From Pseudomonas deceptionensis (GTDB lineage: Bacteria; Pseudomonadota; Gammaproteobacteria; Pseudomonadales; Pseudomonadaceae): DNA of 64,000 bases. A model generated the notes under the pieces. The model was not told the DNA's origin. It saw only the letters and a list, made by a program, of their open reading frames with translations, and ran no database searches. Positions within the stretch are counted from its first letter, which is position 1. Every line of letters starts with the position of its first letter. The stretch covers positions 1,695,501 to 1,759,500 of the forward strand of contig NZ_FNUD01000002.1 in assembly GCF_900106095.1 (NCBI RefSeq), in the 5' to 3' direction. This document shows positions 24,442 to 33,006 of this stretch, in pieces. The position numbers and the translations under genes are program-made.

Positions 24442-27303
24442 ATGCTCGAGCTCACCATAGAGCAGATTTCCATGGGCCAAACGGCTGTGGATAAGTCTGC
24501 GGCGCTGCAATTGCTCGCCGATAAACTGGTTGCCGATGGCTTGGTGGCCGAAGGTTATCTGAGCGGCTTGCAAGCGCGTGAGGCTCAGGGTTCGACCTTT
24601 TTGGGCCAGGGCATTGCAATCCCCCATGGCACGCCTGAAACCCGCGAGCTGGTCTTTACCACGGGTGTGCGTTTGCTTCAGTTCCCCGAAGGGGTGGATT
24701 GGGGCGATGGCCAAATCGTGTACCTGGCCATTGGTATTGCGGCCAAGTCCGACGAGCACCTGCGTTTGCTGCAATTGCTGACCCGTGCCTTGGGCGAAAC
24801 CGATCTGGGCGAAGCCCTGCGCCGTGCCGGTTCAGCTGAAGCCTTGCTCAAACTGCTTCAGGGCGCACCGCAAGAACTGGCGCTTGACGCTCAGATGATT
24901 GGCCTCGGCGTGTCAGCCGATGACTTCGAAGAACTGGTATGGCGTGGTGCACGTTTGTTGCGTCAGGCAGATTGCGTGAGCAACGGTTTTGCCGCCGTAT
25001 TGCAGCAAGTCGACGCGCTGCCGCTGGGTGATGGCCTGTGGTGGCTGCACAGCGAGCAAACGGTCAAGCGCCCGGGGCTGGCGTTTGTGACCCCGGACAA
25101 ACCAATGCGCTACCTGGGCCAGCCGCTGAGCGGTCTGTTCTGCCTGGCCAGCCTGGGCGAAGCCCATCAGGCCTTGCTGGAGCGTTTGTGTGCGCTGCTG
25201 ATTGCCGGCCGTGGTCACGAGCTGGGCCGTGCCACCAGCCGTCGTGCGGTGCTGGAAGTGCTGGGCGGCGAGCTGCCGGCTGACTGGCCGAGTGCCCGTA
25301 TCACCCTGGCCAACGCCCACGGCCTGCATGCACGCCCGGCCAAGGTCCTTGCGCAACTGGCCAAAAGTTTTGAAGGCGATATCCGCGTCAGAATCGTCGA
25401 TGGCCAGGACTCGGCAGTCTCTGCCAAGAGCTTGAGCAAGTTGCTGAGCCTGGGTGCGCGTCGCGGCCAAATACTCGAGTTTGTCGCCGAGCCGAGCATT
25501 GCCAACGATGCCTTGCCCGCGCTACTGGCTGCGGTGGAAACGGGGTTGGGTGAAGAGGTCGAGCCTCTGCCGACCGTCACCGACGCGGCGCCCGGCGTGG
25601 CCGAAATCGCCACACTCATCACGGCCCCCGTTGCCGGTAGCGTGGTTCAGGCCATTGCGGCCTCGCCCGGTATTGCGATTGGCCCGGCCCACATTCAAGT
25701 GTTGCAAACCTTCGATTACCCGCTGCGTGGCGAGTCGTCGGTGGTTGAGCGCGAGCGCCTGAAAAATGCCCTGGGCGAGGTGCGTCAGGATATTGAAGGC
25801 CTGATTGCGCGCAGCCAGTCCAAGGCTATTCGTGAGATTTTCATCACCCACCAGGAAATGCTCGACGACCCGGAACTGACCGACGAAGTCGATTCGCGCC
25901 TCAAACAGGGCGAAAGTGCCGAAGCTGCGTGGATGTCAGTGATCGAAGCCGCCGCGCGCCAGCAAGAGTCCTTGCAGGATGCGCTGCTGGCCGAACGGGC
26001 CGCCGACCTGCGTGACATCGGCCGCCGTGTCCTGGCCCAGTTGTGTGGCGTTGAAACCCCGGCCGAACCTGATCAGCCTTATGTACTGGTGATGGACGAA
26101 GTAGGCCCGTCGGATGTGGCGCGCCTTGATCCTGCGCGGGTTGCGGGCATTTTGACTGCCCGTGGCGGTGCCACTGCGCACAGCGCCATCGTCGCCCGCG
26201 CGCTGGGCATCCCGGCATTGGTGGGTGCCGGCGAAGCGGTGCTGTTGCTGGCGCCCGGTACTGAATTGCTGATTGATGGCCAGCGTGGTCGTTTGCACGT
26301 GTCACCGGATGTCGACGCCTTGCAGCGCGCCACGCAAGAGCGCGACAGCCGCGAGCTGCGTTTGCTGGCCGCCTCCGCCCAGCGCCATGAGCTGGCCGTG
26401 ACCCTTGATGGTCACGCGGTCGAAGTGTTCGCCAATATCGGTGAAAGCAAAGGCGTGGCCGGTGCAGTCGAGCAGGGCGCCGAGGGCATTGGCCTGCTGC
26501 GCACCGAGCTGATTTTCATGGCCCATTCCCAGGTGCCGGACGAGGCCACTCAAGAAGCGGAATACCGCCGCGTACTCGACGGCCTGAACGGCCGGCCGCT
26601 GGTGGTTCGCACCCTGGACGTGGGCGGCGACAAACCGTTGCCGTACTGGCCGATCGAGAAAGAAGAAAACCCGTTTTTGGGCGTACGTGGCATTCGCCTT
26701 ACGCTGCAACGCCCCCAAGTGATGGAAAGCCAGTTACGCGCGTTGCTGCGCTCGGCGGACAACCGCCCGCTGCGCATCATGTTCCCGATGGTGGGCAGCG
26801 TGGCCGAATGGCGGGCCGCTCGCGACATGACCGAGCGTCTGCGACTGGAAATCCCGGTGGCTGACCTGCAACTGGGGATCATGATCGAAGTCCCGTCCGC
26901 AGCCTTGCTGGCGCCAGTGCTGGCCAAGGAAGTGGACTTTTTCAGCGTCGGCACCAACGACCTGACCCAATACACCCTGGCCATCGACCGCGGTCACCCG
27001 ACCTTGTCGGCTCAGGCCGACGGCCTGCACCCGGCGGTGCTGCAACTGATCGACATCACCGTACGTGCCGCCCATGCCCACGGCAAATGGGTGGGTGTGT
27101 GCGGCGAACTGGCGGCCGACCCTCTGGCGGTACCGGTACTGGTCGGCCTGGGGGTGGATGAGTTGAGCGTTTCGGCGCGCAGCATTCCTGAGGTCAAGGC
27201 GCGGGTACGCGAACTGAGCATGGAGCGCCTCAAAACCCTGGCTGAACAAGCCTTGAGCCTGGGTAGCCCGGAAGAAGTGCGTGCACTGGTGGAGGCGCTC
27301 TAA
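24442..27303 (+). CDS. fruB: Multiphosphoryl transfer protein FruB (EIIA-HPr-EI)
   Basis: 953 residues combining three PTS parts: EIIA-Fru (residues 1-145, His62 in IPHGT), an HPr-like domain with NAHGLHARP (His296), and EI with GGATAHSAIV (His580) and the C-terminal phosphoenolpyruvate site VCGELA (Cys887). It passes the phosphate from PEP to the membrane EIIBC. GGAG precedes the start. The stop overlaps the start of fruK (TAATG), so the genes are coupled. Confidence 0.97.
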   Translation: MLELTIEQISMGQTAVDKSAALQLLADKLVADGLVAEGYLSGLQAREAQGSTFLGQGIAIPHGTPETRELVFTTGVRLLQFPEGVDWGDGQIVYLAIGIAAKSDEHLRLLQLLTRALGETDLGEALRRAGSAEALLKLLQGAPQELALDAQMIGLGVSADDFEELVWRGARLLRQADCVSNGFAAVLQQVDALPLGDGLWWLHSEQTVKRPGLAFVTPDKPMRYLGQPLSGLFCLASLGEAHQALLERLCALLIAGRGHELGRATSRRAVLEVLGGELPADWPSARITLANAHGLHARPAKVLAQLAKSFEGDIRVRIVDGQDSAVSAKSLSKLLSLGARRGQILEFVAEPSIANDALPALLAAVETGLGEEVEPLPTVTDAAPGVAEIATLITAPVAGSVVQAIAASPGIAIGPAHIQVLQTFDYPLRGESSVVERERLKNALGEVRQDIEGLIARSQSKAIREIFITHQEMLDDPELTDEVDSRLKQGESAEAAWMSVIEAAARQQESLQDALLAERAADLRDIGRRVLAQLCGVETPAEPDQPYVLVMDEVGPSDVARLDPARVAGILTARGGATAHSAIVARALGIPALVGAGEAVLLLAPGTELLIDGQRGRLHVSPDVDALQRATQERDSRELRLLAASAQRHELAVTLDGHAVEVFANIGESKGVAGAVEQGAEGIGLLRTELIFMAHSQVPDEATQEAEYRRVLDGLNGRPLVVRTLDVGGDKPLPYWPIEKEENPFLGVRGIRLTLQRPQVMESQLRALLRSADNRPLRIMFPMVGSVAEWRAARDMTERLRLEIPVADLQLGIMIEVPSAALLAPVLAKEVDFFSVGTNDLTQYTLAIDRGHPTLSAQADGLHPAVLQLIDITVRAAHAHGKWVGVCGELAADPLAVPVLVGLGVDELSVSARSIPEVKARVRELSMERLKTLAEQALSLGSPEEVRALVEAL

Positions 27304-28244
27304 TGGCCAGAGTATTGACGATCACCCTCAACCCGGCACTGGACCTGACCGTGCGCCTTGGGCATCTGGCGCCGGGCGAGGTCAATCGCAGCCCGTTGAT
27401 GTTGACCCATGCGGCGGGCAAGGGCGTCAACGTCGCGCAAGTGCTGGCTGACCTGGGCCATACCCTGACCGTGAGCGGCTTTTTGGGGGAAGACAATCAA
27501 CAGGCATTCGATGCGCTGTTCAAGCGGCGCGGCTTTGTCGATGCCTTCATCCGCGTACCGGGTGAAACCCGCATCAATATCAAGCTCGCCGAAGACGATG
27601 GCCGCGTCACCGACCTTAACGGGCTTGGGCCGCAGGTCAGCGCCCAGGCGCAGCAAGCCTTGCTCGACACCCTCGACCAGATTGCCGTGGGGCATGACGC
27701 GGTCGTTGTGGCCGGCAGCTTGCCCCAGGGCATCAGCCCACAGTGGTTGCGCGACCTGGTGCTGCGTTTGAAGGCGCTGGGCCTGAAAGTGATTCTGGAC
27801 ACCAGCGGTCAGGCCTTGAAAGAAGGCCTCACGGCCGGTCCGTGGCTGATCAAGCCCAACACCGAAGAGCTCAGCGACGCGCTGGGCCGAGACATCAGCA
27901 GCCTTGAGGCCCAGATTGCAGCGGCCAGCCGTTTGCAGGCGCAAGGCGTTGAGCATGTGGTTATTTCCCATGGTGCCGATGGCGTGAACTGGTTCAGCAG
28001 CGGCCCGGCCTTGCAGGCGTTGCCGCCCAAAGTCAGCGTAGCCAGCACGGTAGGCGCAGGCGACTCGCTGCTGGCGGGCATGGTCCATGGCTTGCTCAGC
28101 GGCCACAGCCCCGAACAGACCTTGCGCACCGCCACCGCCATTGCGGCCATGGCGGTCACCCAGATTGGTTTTGGTATCAGCGATGCGGCGCGCCTGGCGA
28201 CGCTTGAAGGCGGCGTCAGCGTTCGCCCCCTGACAGAAGAATAA
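27303..28244 (+). CDS. fruK: 1-phosphofructokinase
   Basis: 313 residues of the PfkB family: NPALDLTVRL at the start, GGxGVNVA (AAGKGVNVAQ) and C-terminal GAGDSLLAG with catalytic Asp. Converts fructose-1-phosphate to fructose-1,6-bisphosphate. Starts inside the stop codon of fruB. Confidence 0.97.
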   Translation: MARVLTITLNPALDLTVRLGHLAPGEVNRSPLMLTHAAGKGVNVAQVLADLGHTLTVSGFLGEDNQQAFDALFKRRGFVDAFIRVPGETRINIKLAEDDGRVTDLNGLGPQVSAQAQQALLDTLDQIAVGHDAVVVAGSLPQGISPQWLRDLVLRLKALGLKVILDTSGQALKEGLTAGPWLIKPNTEELSDALGRDISSLEAQIAAASRLQAQGVEHVVISHGADGVNWFSSGPALQALPPKVSVASTVGAGDSLLAGMVHGLLSGHSPEQTLRTATAIAAMAVTQIGFGISDAARLATLEGGVSVRPLTEE

Positions 28245-28255
28245 GAGGGATACAC

Positions 28256-29995
28256 ATGAAATTAGCCATTGTGACGGGCTGCCCTAACGGCATGGTGACC
28301 AGCGTGCTGTGTGCCCGTCTGCTCGATGCTGCGGCGCAGCGTCAGGGTTGGAGCACCAGCGTTGAAGTGCACGACCCCAAACACCCTGAACGCCAGTTGT
28401 CGGCGGCCACTATCGATGAAGCCGAATGGGTATTGCTGGTTAGCAGCACCCCGTTGGACATGCAGCGGTTTATCGGCAAACGGGTCTTTCAGAGCACCCC
28501 GGCCCAGGCCCTGCAAGATGTAGAAGCGGTCTTGCTGCGCGGGGTTCAGGAGGCACAAGTCTATGTCGCCCCTGCGCCCTCATCGGCCCCGGTCGAAAGC
28601 GAGAAGCGCGCGCCTAAAATCGTTGCTATCACCGCGTGCCCGACCGGCGTGGCACACACCTTCATGGCGGCCGAGGCCTTGCAGCAGGCGGCCAAGCGTT
28701 TGGGCTACGAGCTGCAGGTGGAAACCCAGGGCTCAGTCGGTGCGCGCAACCCGTTGAGCGCCGAAGCCATTCGTGACGCCGACGTGGTGCTGCTGGCGGC
28801 AGATATCGAAGTGCCTACAGAGCGCTTCGCAGGCAAAAAGATTTACCGCTGTGGCACCGGCATCGCCCTCAAACAAGCCGAAGCCACGCTGAACAAGGCA
28901 TTGAGCGAAGGTCAGCAAGAGAGCGCCGCTACGGGCGGCTCGGGCCCGGCCAAGCAAGAAAAGGCCGGGGTCTACAAGCATTTGCTGACCGGCGTGTCGT
29001 TCATGTTGCCGATGGTGGTGGCGGGCGGTTTGATGATCGCGTTGTCCTTCGTGTTCGGCATCACGGCTTATAAAGAGCCGGGTACGTTGGCTGCAGCCCT
29101 GATGCAAATCGGTGGTGATGCGGCGTTCAAACTGATGGTTCCGCTGCTGGCGGGCTACATCGCCTATTCGATTGCCGACCGTCCGGGCCTGGCGCCGGGA
29201 ATGATTGGCGGCCTGTTGGCGAGCACCTTGGGCGCCGGGTTTATCGGCGGGATCATCGCCGGCTTTATCGCGGGCTACTGCGCCAAGGCGATCAATCGCT
29301 ATCTGCAATTGCCGCAAAGTCTGGAAGCGTTGAAGCCGATTTTGATCATCCCGTTGTTTGCCAGCCTGTTTACCGGTCTGGTGATGATCTACGTGGTGGG
29401 CAAACCGGTTGCCGGGATGCTTGAAGGTTTGACCCACTTCCTCGACAGCATGGGCACCACCAACGCCATCCTGTTGGGTGTGTTGCTGGGCGGCATGATG
29501 TGTGTCGATTTGGGCGGGCCGATCAACAAGGCGGCGTATGCGTTTTCGGTAGGGCTGCTGGCCTCACAAAGTTATGCACCGATGGCGGCGACCATGGCGG
29601 CGGGTATGGTGCCACCTATCGGGTTGGGGATTGCGACCTTCCTGGCGCGACGCAAATTTGCCCAGACCGAGCGCGAGGCCGGCAAAGCGGCGTTGGTGCT
29701 GGGGCTGTGCTTTATTTCTGAAGGCGCGATCCCGTTTGCTGCCAAAGACCCGCTGCGGGTTATCCCGGCGAGCATTCTGGGCGGTGCGTTGACGGGTGCA
29801 TTGTCGATGTACTTCGGCTGCAAACTGATGGCGCCGCACGGTGGTTTGTTCGTGCTGCTGATCCCGAACGCGATCAACCATGCGCTGCTGTACTTGCTGG
29901 CGATTGTGGCGGGCAGTCTGGTTACGGCGGTGGTGTATGCGGTGATCAAGCGGCCGGAGCCGGTGGAGATGGCGCTGGAGGTGGCCAAGGCGTAA
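28256..29995 (+). CDS. fruA: Fructose-specific PTS EIIBC component
   Basis: 579 residues. A first IIB-like domain with Cys9 (VTGCPNGMV), a second with the phosphorylated Cys128 (ITACPTGVAHT), then a membrane IIC with about nine helices (VSFMLPMVVAGGLMIALSF onwards) and GGPINKAAYAF. It imports fructose as fructose-1-phosphate. GAGGGA lies upstream of ATG 28256; last gene of the operon. Confidence 0.96.
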   Translation: MKLAIVTGCPNGMVTSVLCARLLDAAAQRQGWSTSVEVHDPKHPERQLSAATIDEAEWVLLVSSTPLDMQRFIGKRVFQSTPAQALQDVEAVLLRGVQEAQVYVAPAPSSAPVESEKRAPKIVAITACPTGVAHTFMAAEALQQAAKRLGYELQVETQGSVGARNPLSAEAIRDADVVLLAADIEVPTERFAGKKIYRCGTGIALKQAEATLNKALSEGQQESAATGGSGPAKQEKAGVYKHLLTGVSFMLPMVVAGGLMIALSFVFGITAYKEPGTLAAALMQIGGDAAFKLMVPLLAGYIAYSIADRPGLAPGMIGGLLASTLGAGFIGGIIAGFIAGYCAKAINRYLQLPQSLEALKPILIIPLFASLFTGLVMIYVVGKPVAGMLEGLTHFLDSMGTTNAILLGVLLGGMMCVDLGGPINKAAYAFSVGLLASQSYAPMAATMAAGMVPPIGLGIATFLARRKFAQTEREAGKAALVLGLCFISEGAIPFAAKDPLRVIPASILGGALTGALSMYFGCKLMAPHGGLFVLLIPNAINHALLYLLAIVAGSLVTAVVYAVIKRPEPVEMALEVAKA

Positions 29996-30001
29996 ACAGC
30001 C

Positions 30002-30143
30002 AGAGCCCCTCACCCCAGCCCTCTCCCGGAGGGAGAGGGAGCCGATTGGGGGATATTTGAAGATGTCGTCAGTCTGAAGGCACTGAGTTGAATCCGGAAT
30101 CGACTCGGTCAGTCCCCTCTCCCTCCGGGAGAGGGTGAGGGGC
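30002..30143. repeat. Palindromic repeat at the end of the fru operon
   Basis: Two hairpins (ctctcccggagggagag at about 30020; ctctccctccgggagag at about 30116) with outer arms gcccctcaccc / gggtgaggggc form a pair about 142 bp across. This ctctccc/gggagag repeat is common in Pseudomonas spacers. It may also stop transcription from fruA and from piuB on the other strand. Confidence 0.65.
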
Positions 30144-30279
30144 CTTTCAGTGCCTCAGCCACATGCCATATCTCCTGCAAAACTCCCCGCATCTCCTTCA
30201 GTACCTGTCGGTTACGGTTAGACGATGTTGCGGATCAGCCCTGCCCCTTGGAGAGAGGGTTGGGATGTGGATAAAAAGA

Positions 30280-32814
30280 TCAGTACACATCCCGCCGATA
30301 ACGCCCTTGCTCGATCAGTTTATCCACAGCGTGCGCACCCAGCAGGTCGGTCAGCGCCTGATCCACACCCGCTGCCATGCCTTGCAGGCTGCCGCAGATG
30401 TAAATGGCGGCACCGTCTGCCAGCCATTGGCGCACTTCATCGCCACGCTCACGCAAGCGATCCTGCACGTAGACCTTCTGTGCCTGATCCCGCGAAAACG
30501 CCAGATCCAGATGCGTCAGATCACCGCTGGCCAGCCAGCCTTGCAGCTCATCACGGCAGTAGAAGTCGTGCTCGGCATTGCGTTCGCCAAAGAACAGCCA
30601 GTTGCGCTGCTGCCCTTGGGCAATCCGCGCCTTGAGCAAGCTGCGCAGCCCCGCCAGACCGGTGCCATTCCCCAGCAGAATCAGCGGGCAGGGCTCGGCA
30701 GGCAGATGGAAGCCGCTGTTGCGCCGCACCCGCAGGCTGATTGCCGAACCGATGTCGGCATGTTCCGTCAGCCAGCCTGAACCTATCCCCAGGCTGCCAT
30801 CCGCATGCCGCTCCTGACGCACGATCAATTGCAGCAAGCCGTCTTCAGGGATCGAAGCAATGGAGTACTCGCGCATGTTCAGCGGGATTAACGCGTCGAC
30901 CAGTGCCTGGGCGTGCATGCCCACCAGATGGCCGCGGTTTTCCGGCAGCTGGCGACCCGCCAGTGCCTGGGCCAGGGTTTCTTGCAGACCGTCCAGTTGC
31001 ACCGGGGTGTCAGCCGACAGGCCCAGGCCGTCAAGAAAGTGCTCAACCGCCCAGGCGGACTGTCTTGGCATGACTTCCACCAGATCTCCGGCCTGCCAGG
31101 ACATACCGCTTGCGGGTGCGCTGAGCCCCAACATGTAAACCCCTGAGCCGCTGCTGCCGGGGTTGAGCAATTGGCGTTGCTCAAGGCTCCAGTTGTTGTA
31201 GCCCGGAGCCTGCCAGTTGGCGCTCGGCGCGCCGCCCGTGAGCTGGCTGAGCTGTTGCTGCCACTGATGAAGCGCCTCGGCATCACCGCTGTCGACCTGC
31301 ACCGGGCTAAACAGCGCTTGCGCCCCACGTTCGCTCAGCCATTGCTGGACCCGGGTGGCAAAACCACAAAAGTGCGGGTATTGGCGGTCGCCCAGCGCCA
31401 GCACGGAATACTTGAGCGTGTTCAGCCCCAAAGGCTGGCCGAGAATTTTGCGTTCAAAACCACGTGCGCTGTCGGGCGCTTCCCCATCGCCAAAGGTGCT
31501 GACCACAAACAGAGCGTTGCTCGCCTGTTGCAAGTCGTCTTCGCTGAGCGCCCCCAAGGGCTGAACCCGCACCGGCAAACCGGCAGCCTGCAGTTGTCCG
31601 GCAGTCTGCCAGGCCAATTGTTCGGCAAAGCCGCTCTGGCTGGCAAAGCCGATCAACCATGACGGTGCATCGTTGTTTACAGCAGCAAAACCCTGGCGTG
31701 CCTGTTTGATCTGACGCTTTTTACGACGGCGGTCCAGGTACAGCAGCCAGCCAGTAATGAAGAACAGCGGCATGGTCAGGCTGGCGATGGTCACCAGGAT
31801 TCGACCGGTCAGGCCCCAGTAGCTGCCCACATGGAGTGCGTAAATGCTGCTGAGCAATTGTGCCTTGTAGCTTTTGTCTTCGAAGCGGTCGTGTTTCTTT
31901 ACCGCGCCGGTGGCTGGGTCGAGCGTGATCTGGTTGAACGCACGCTCGTGGGGCGAGCTGTTGAGCAGGTAAAACACCGTTGCCGGCTGCCCTGCCACAG
32001 GGGGCATACGCACGTTGTACAGGCTCAGGTCCGGGCCGGCGGCTTTTTGGATGCTGGCCCAGATGGCGTCGTAGTCGGCAACCGGTGCCGGCCCGGCAGG
32101 CCCTGGCTGGCCGCGTCCGCCTTTGCGTTGCTCGCTGTTGGGTGTGTCTGAAAACAGCTTTTGCAGGCCTTTGTTGTACCACTCGTAGGACCACGACAAA
32201 CCGGTCAGGGCGGCCAGAAGGTAAAAGATCATGCACCAGGTGCCAGCGACCGCGTGCAGGTCCCAGTTAAAGCTGCGGCCTTTTTTCGCCCAGTCCAGTG
32301 TCAGCCAGGCCCGCCAGTTCAGCGCCTTGCGCGGCCAGCGCAGGTACAGGCCTGACAGGCAGAAGAAAATCAGCATCAGGGTACAGGCGCCGGTGATCTG
32401 GCGACCGGTTTGGCCCATGGCCAGAAAGCGGTGCAGTTGCAGCATCAGGTCGAAGAAGCCTTGCCCGCTGGCATCACCCTGGTAGGCGCCGGTATAAGGG
32501 TCGACGTAGCGCAATTGACCACGGCGCTCGCCCGGTGGCGGGGTGAAGAAAATGCGCGCGGCAGTGCCACTGTCCACGCCCACCCACAGCATTGAAACCT
32601 GTTTGCCTTCGGTGGCCTCGACCCTGCGCACCAGCTCGGCGGGAGGCAGCACGCCGCTGTCGAGTTTCTCGACCTTGAGTACCGAAGGGTTGAGCAAGTT
32701 CAGCAATTCGTCCTGAAACGATACCGTGGCGCCGGTGATCCCCATCAGGGCCAGCACCAGCCCTGCGGTGATCCCGAAAAACCAGTGCAGCTGAAAAAGT
32801 GTTTTCTTAAACAC
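30280..32814 (-). CDS. piuB: PepSY-flavodoxin-ferredoxin-reductase ferric reductase
   Basis: 844 residues from a GTG (32814). Residues 1-380 have four membrane segments and a PepSY module; residues ~385-530 are flavodoxin-like (WLIGFASQSGFAEQLA); the rest is FAD/NADPH reductase with REYSIASIP, GNGTGLAGLRSL and the YICGSLQGMA end. Such proteins reduce ferric siderophore or ferric iron in the periplasm or membrane. It lies downstream of the receptor piuA on the same strand, in the order found in P. aeruginosa (PA4513-PA4514). Likely controlled by Fur. Confidence 0.9.
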   Translation of the reverse strand: MFKKTLFQLHWFFGITAGLVLALMGITGATVSFQDELLNLLNPSVLKVEKLDSGVLPPAELVRRVEATEGKQVSMLWVGVDSGTAARIFFTPPPGERRGQLRYVDPYTGAYQGDASGQGFFDLMLQLHRFLAMGQTGRQITGACTLMLIFFCLSGLYLRWPRKALNWRAWLTLDWAKKGRSFNWDLHAVAGTWCMIFYLLAALTGLSWSYEWYNKGLQKLFSDTPNSEQRKGGRGQPGPAGPAPVADYDAIWASIQKAAGPDLSLYNVRMPPVAGQPATVFYLLNSSPHERAFNQITLDPATGAVKKHDRFEDKSYKAQLLSSIYALHVGSYWGLTGRILVTIASLTMPLFFITGWLLYLDRRRKKRQIKQARQGFAAVNNDAPSWLIGFASQSGFAEQLAWQTAGQLQAAGLPVRVQPLGALSEDDLQQASNALFVVSTFGDGEAPDSARGFERKILGQPLGLNTLKYSVLALGDRQYPHFCGFATRVQQWLSERGAQALFSPVQVDSGDAEALHQWQQQLSQLTGGAPSANWQAPGYNNWSLEQRQLLNPGSSGSGVYMLGLSAPASGMSWQAGDLVEVMPRQSAWAVEHFLDGLGLSADTPVQLDGLQETLAQALAGRQLPENRGHLVGMHAQALVDALIPLNMREYSIASIPEDGLLQLIVRQERHADGSLGIGSGWLTEHADIGSAISLRVRRNSGFHLPAEPCPLILLGNGTGLAGLRSLLKARIAQGQQRNWLFFGERNAEHDFYCRDELQGWLASGDLTHLDLAFSRDQAQKVYVQDRLRERGDEVRQWLADGAAIYICGSLQGMAAGVDQALTDLLGAHAVDKLIEQGRYRRDVY

Positions 32815-32853
32815 GACGACCGCCTTGCTTGCTCAATTGAATGCTTCAGGATT

Positions 32854-32955
32854 TGTAGCCGCTGACGAGGCACGAGGCTGCGATGGGCTGCGCAGCGGCC
32901 CCCGTCGGCGGTCCTGCGGCCCGCATCGCAGCCTCGTGCCTCGTCAGCGGCTACA
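32854..32955. repeat. Palindromic repeat with 32-bp perfect arms
   Basis: Left arm 32854-32885 and right arm 32924-32955 are exact reverse complements (start tgtagccgctgacgaggc, end gcctcgtcagcggctaca), with an internal gc-rich loop. It sits between piuA and piuB on the transcribed strand, so a long stem-loop may separate their expression. Confidence 0.85.
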
Positions 32956-33006
32956 CAAAAGCCCCGACCATCAGATGGGCGGGGCTCTGTACAGCTCAGC
33001 TTCGGA

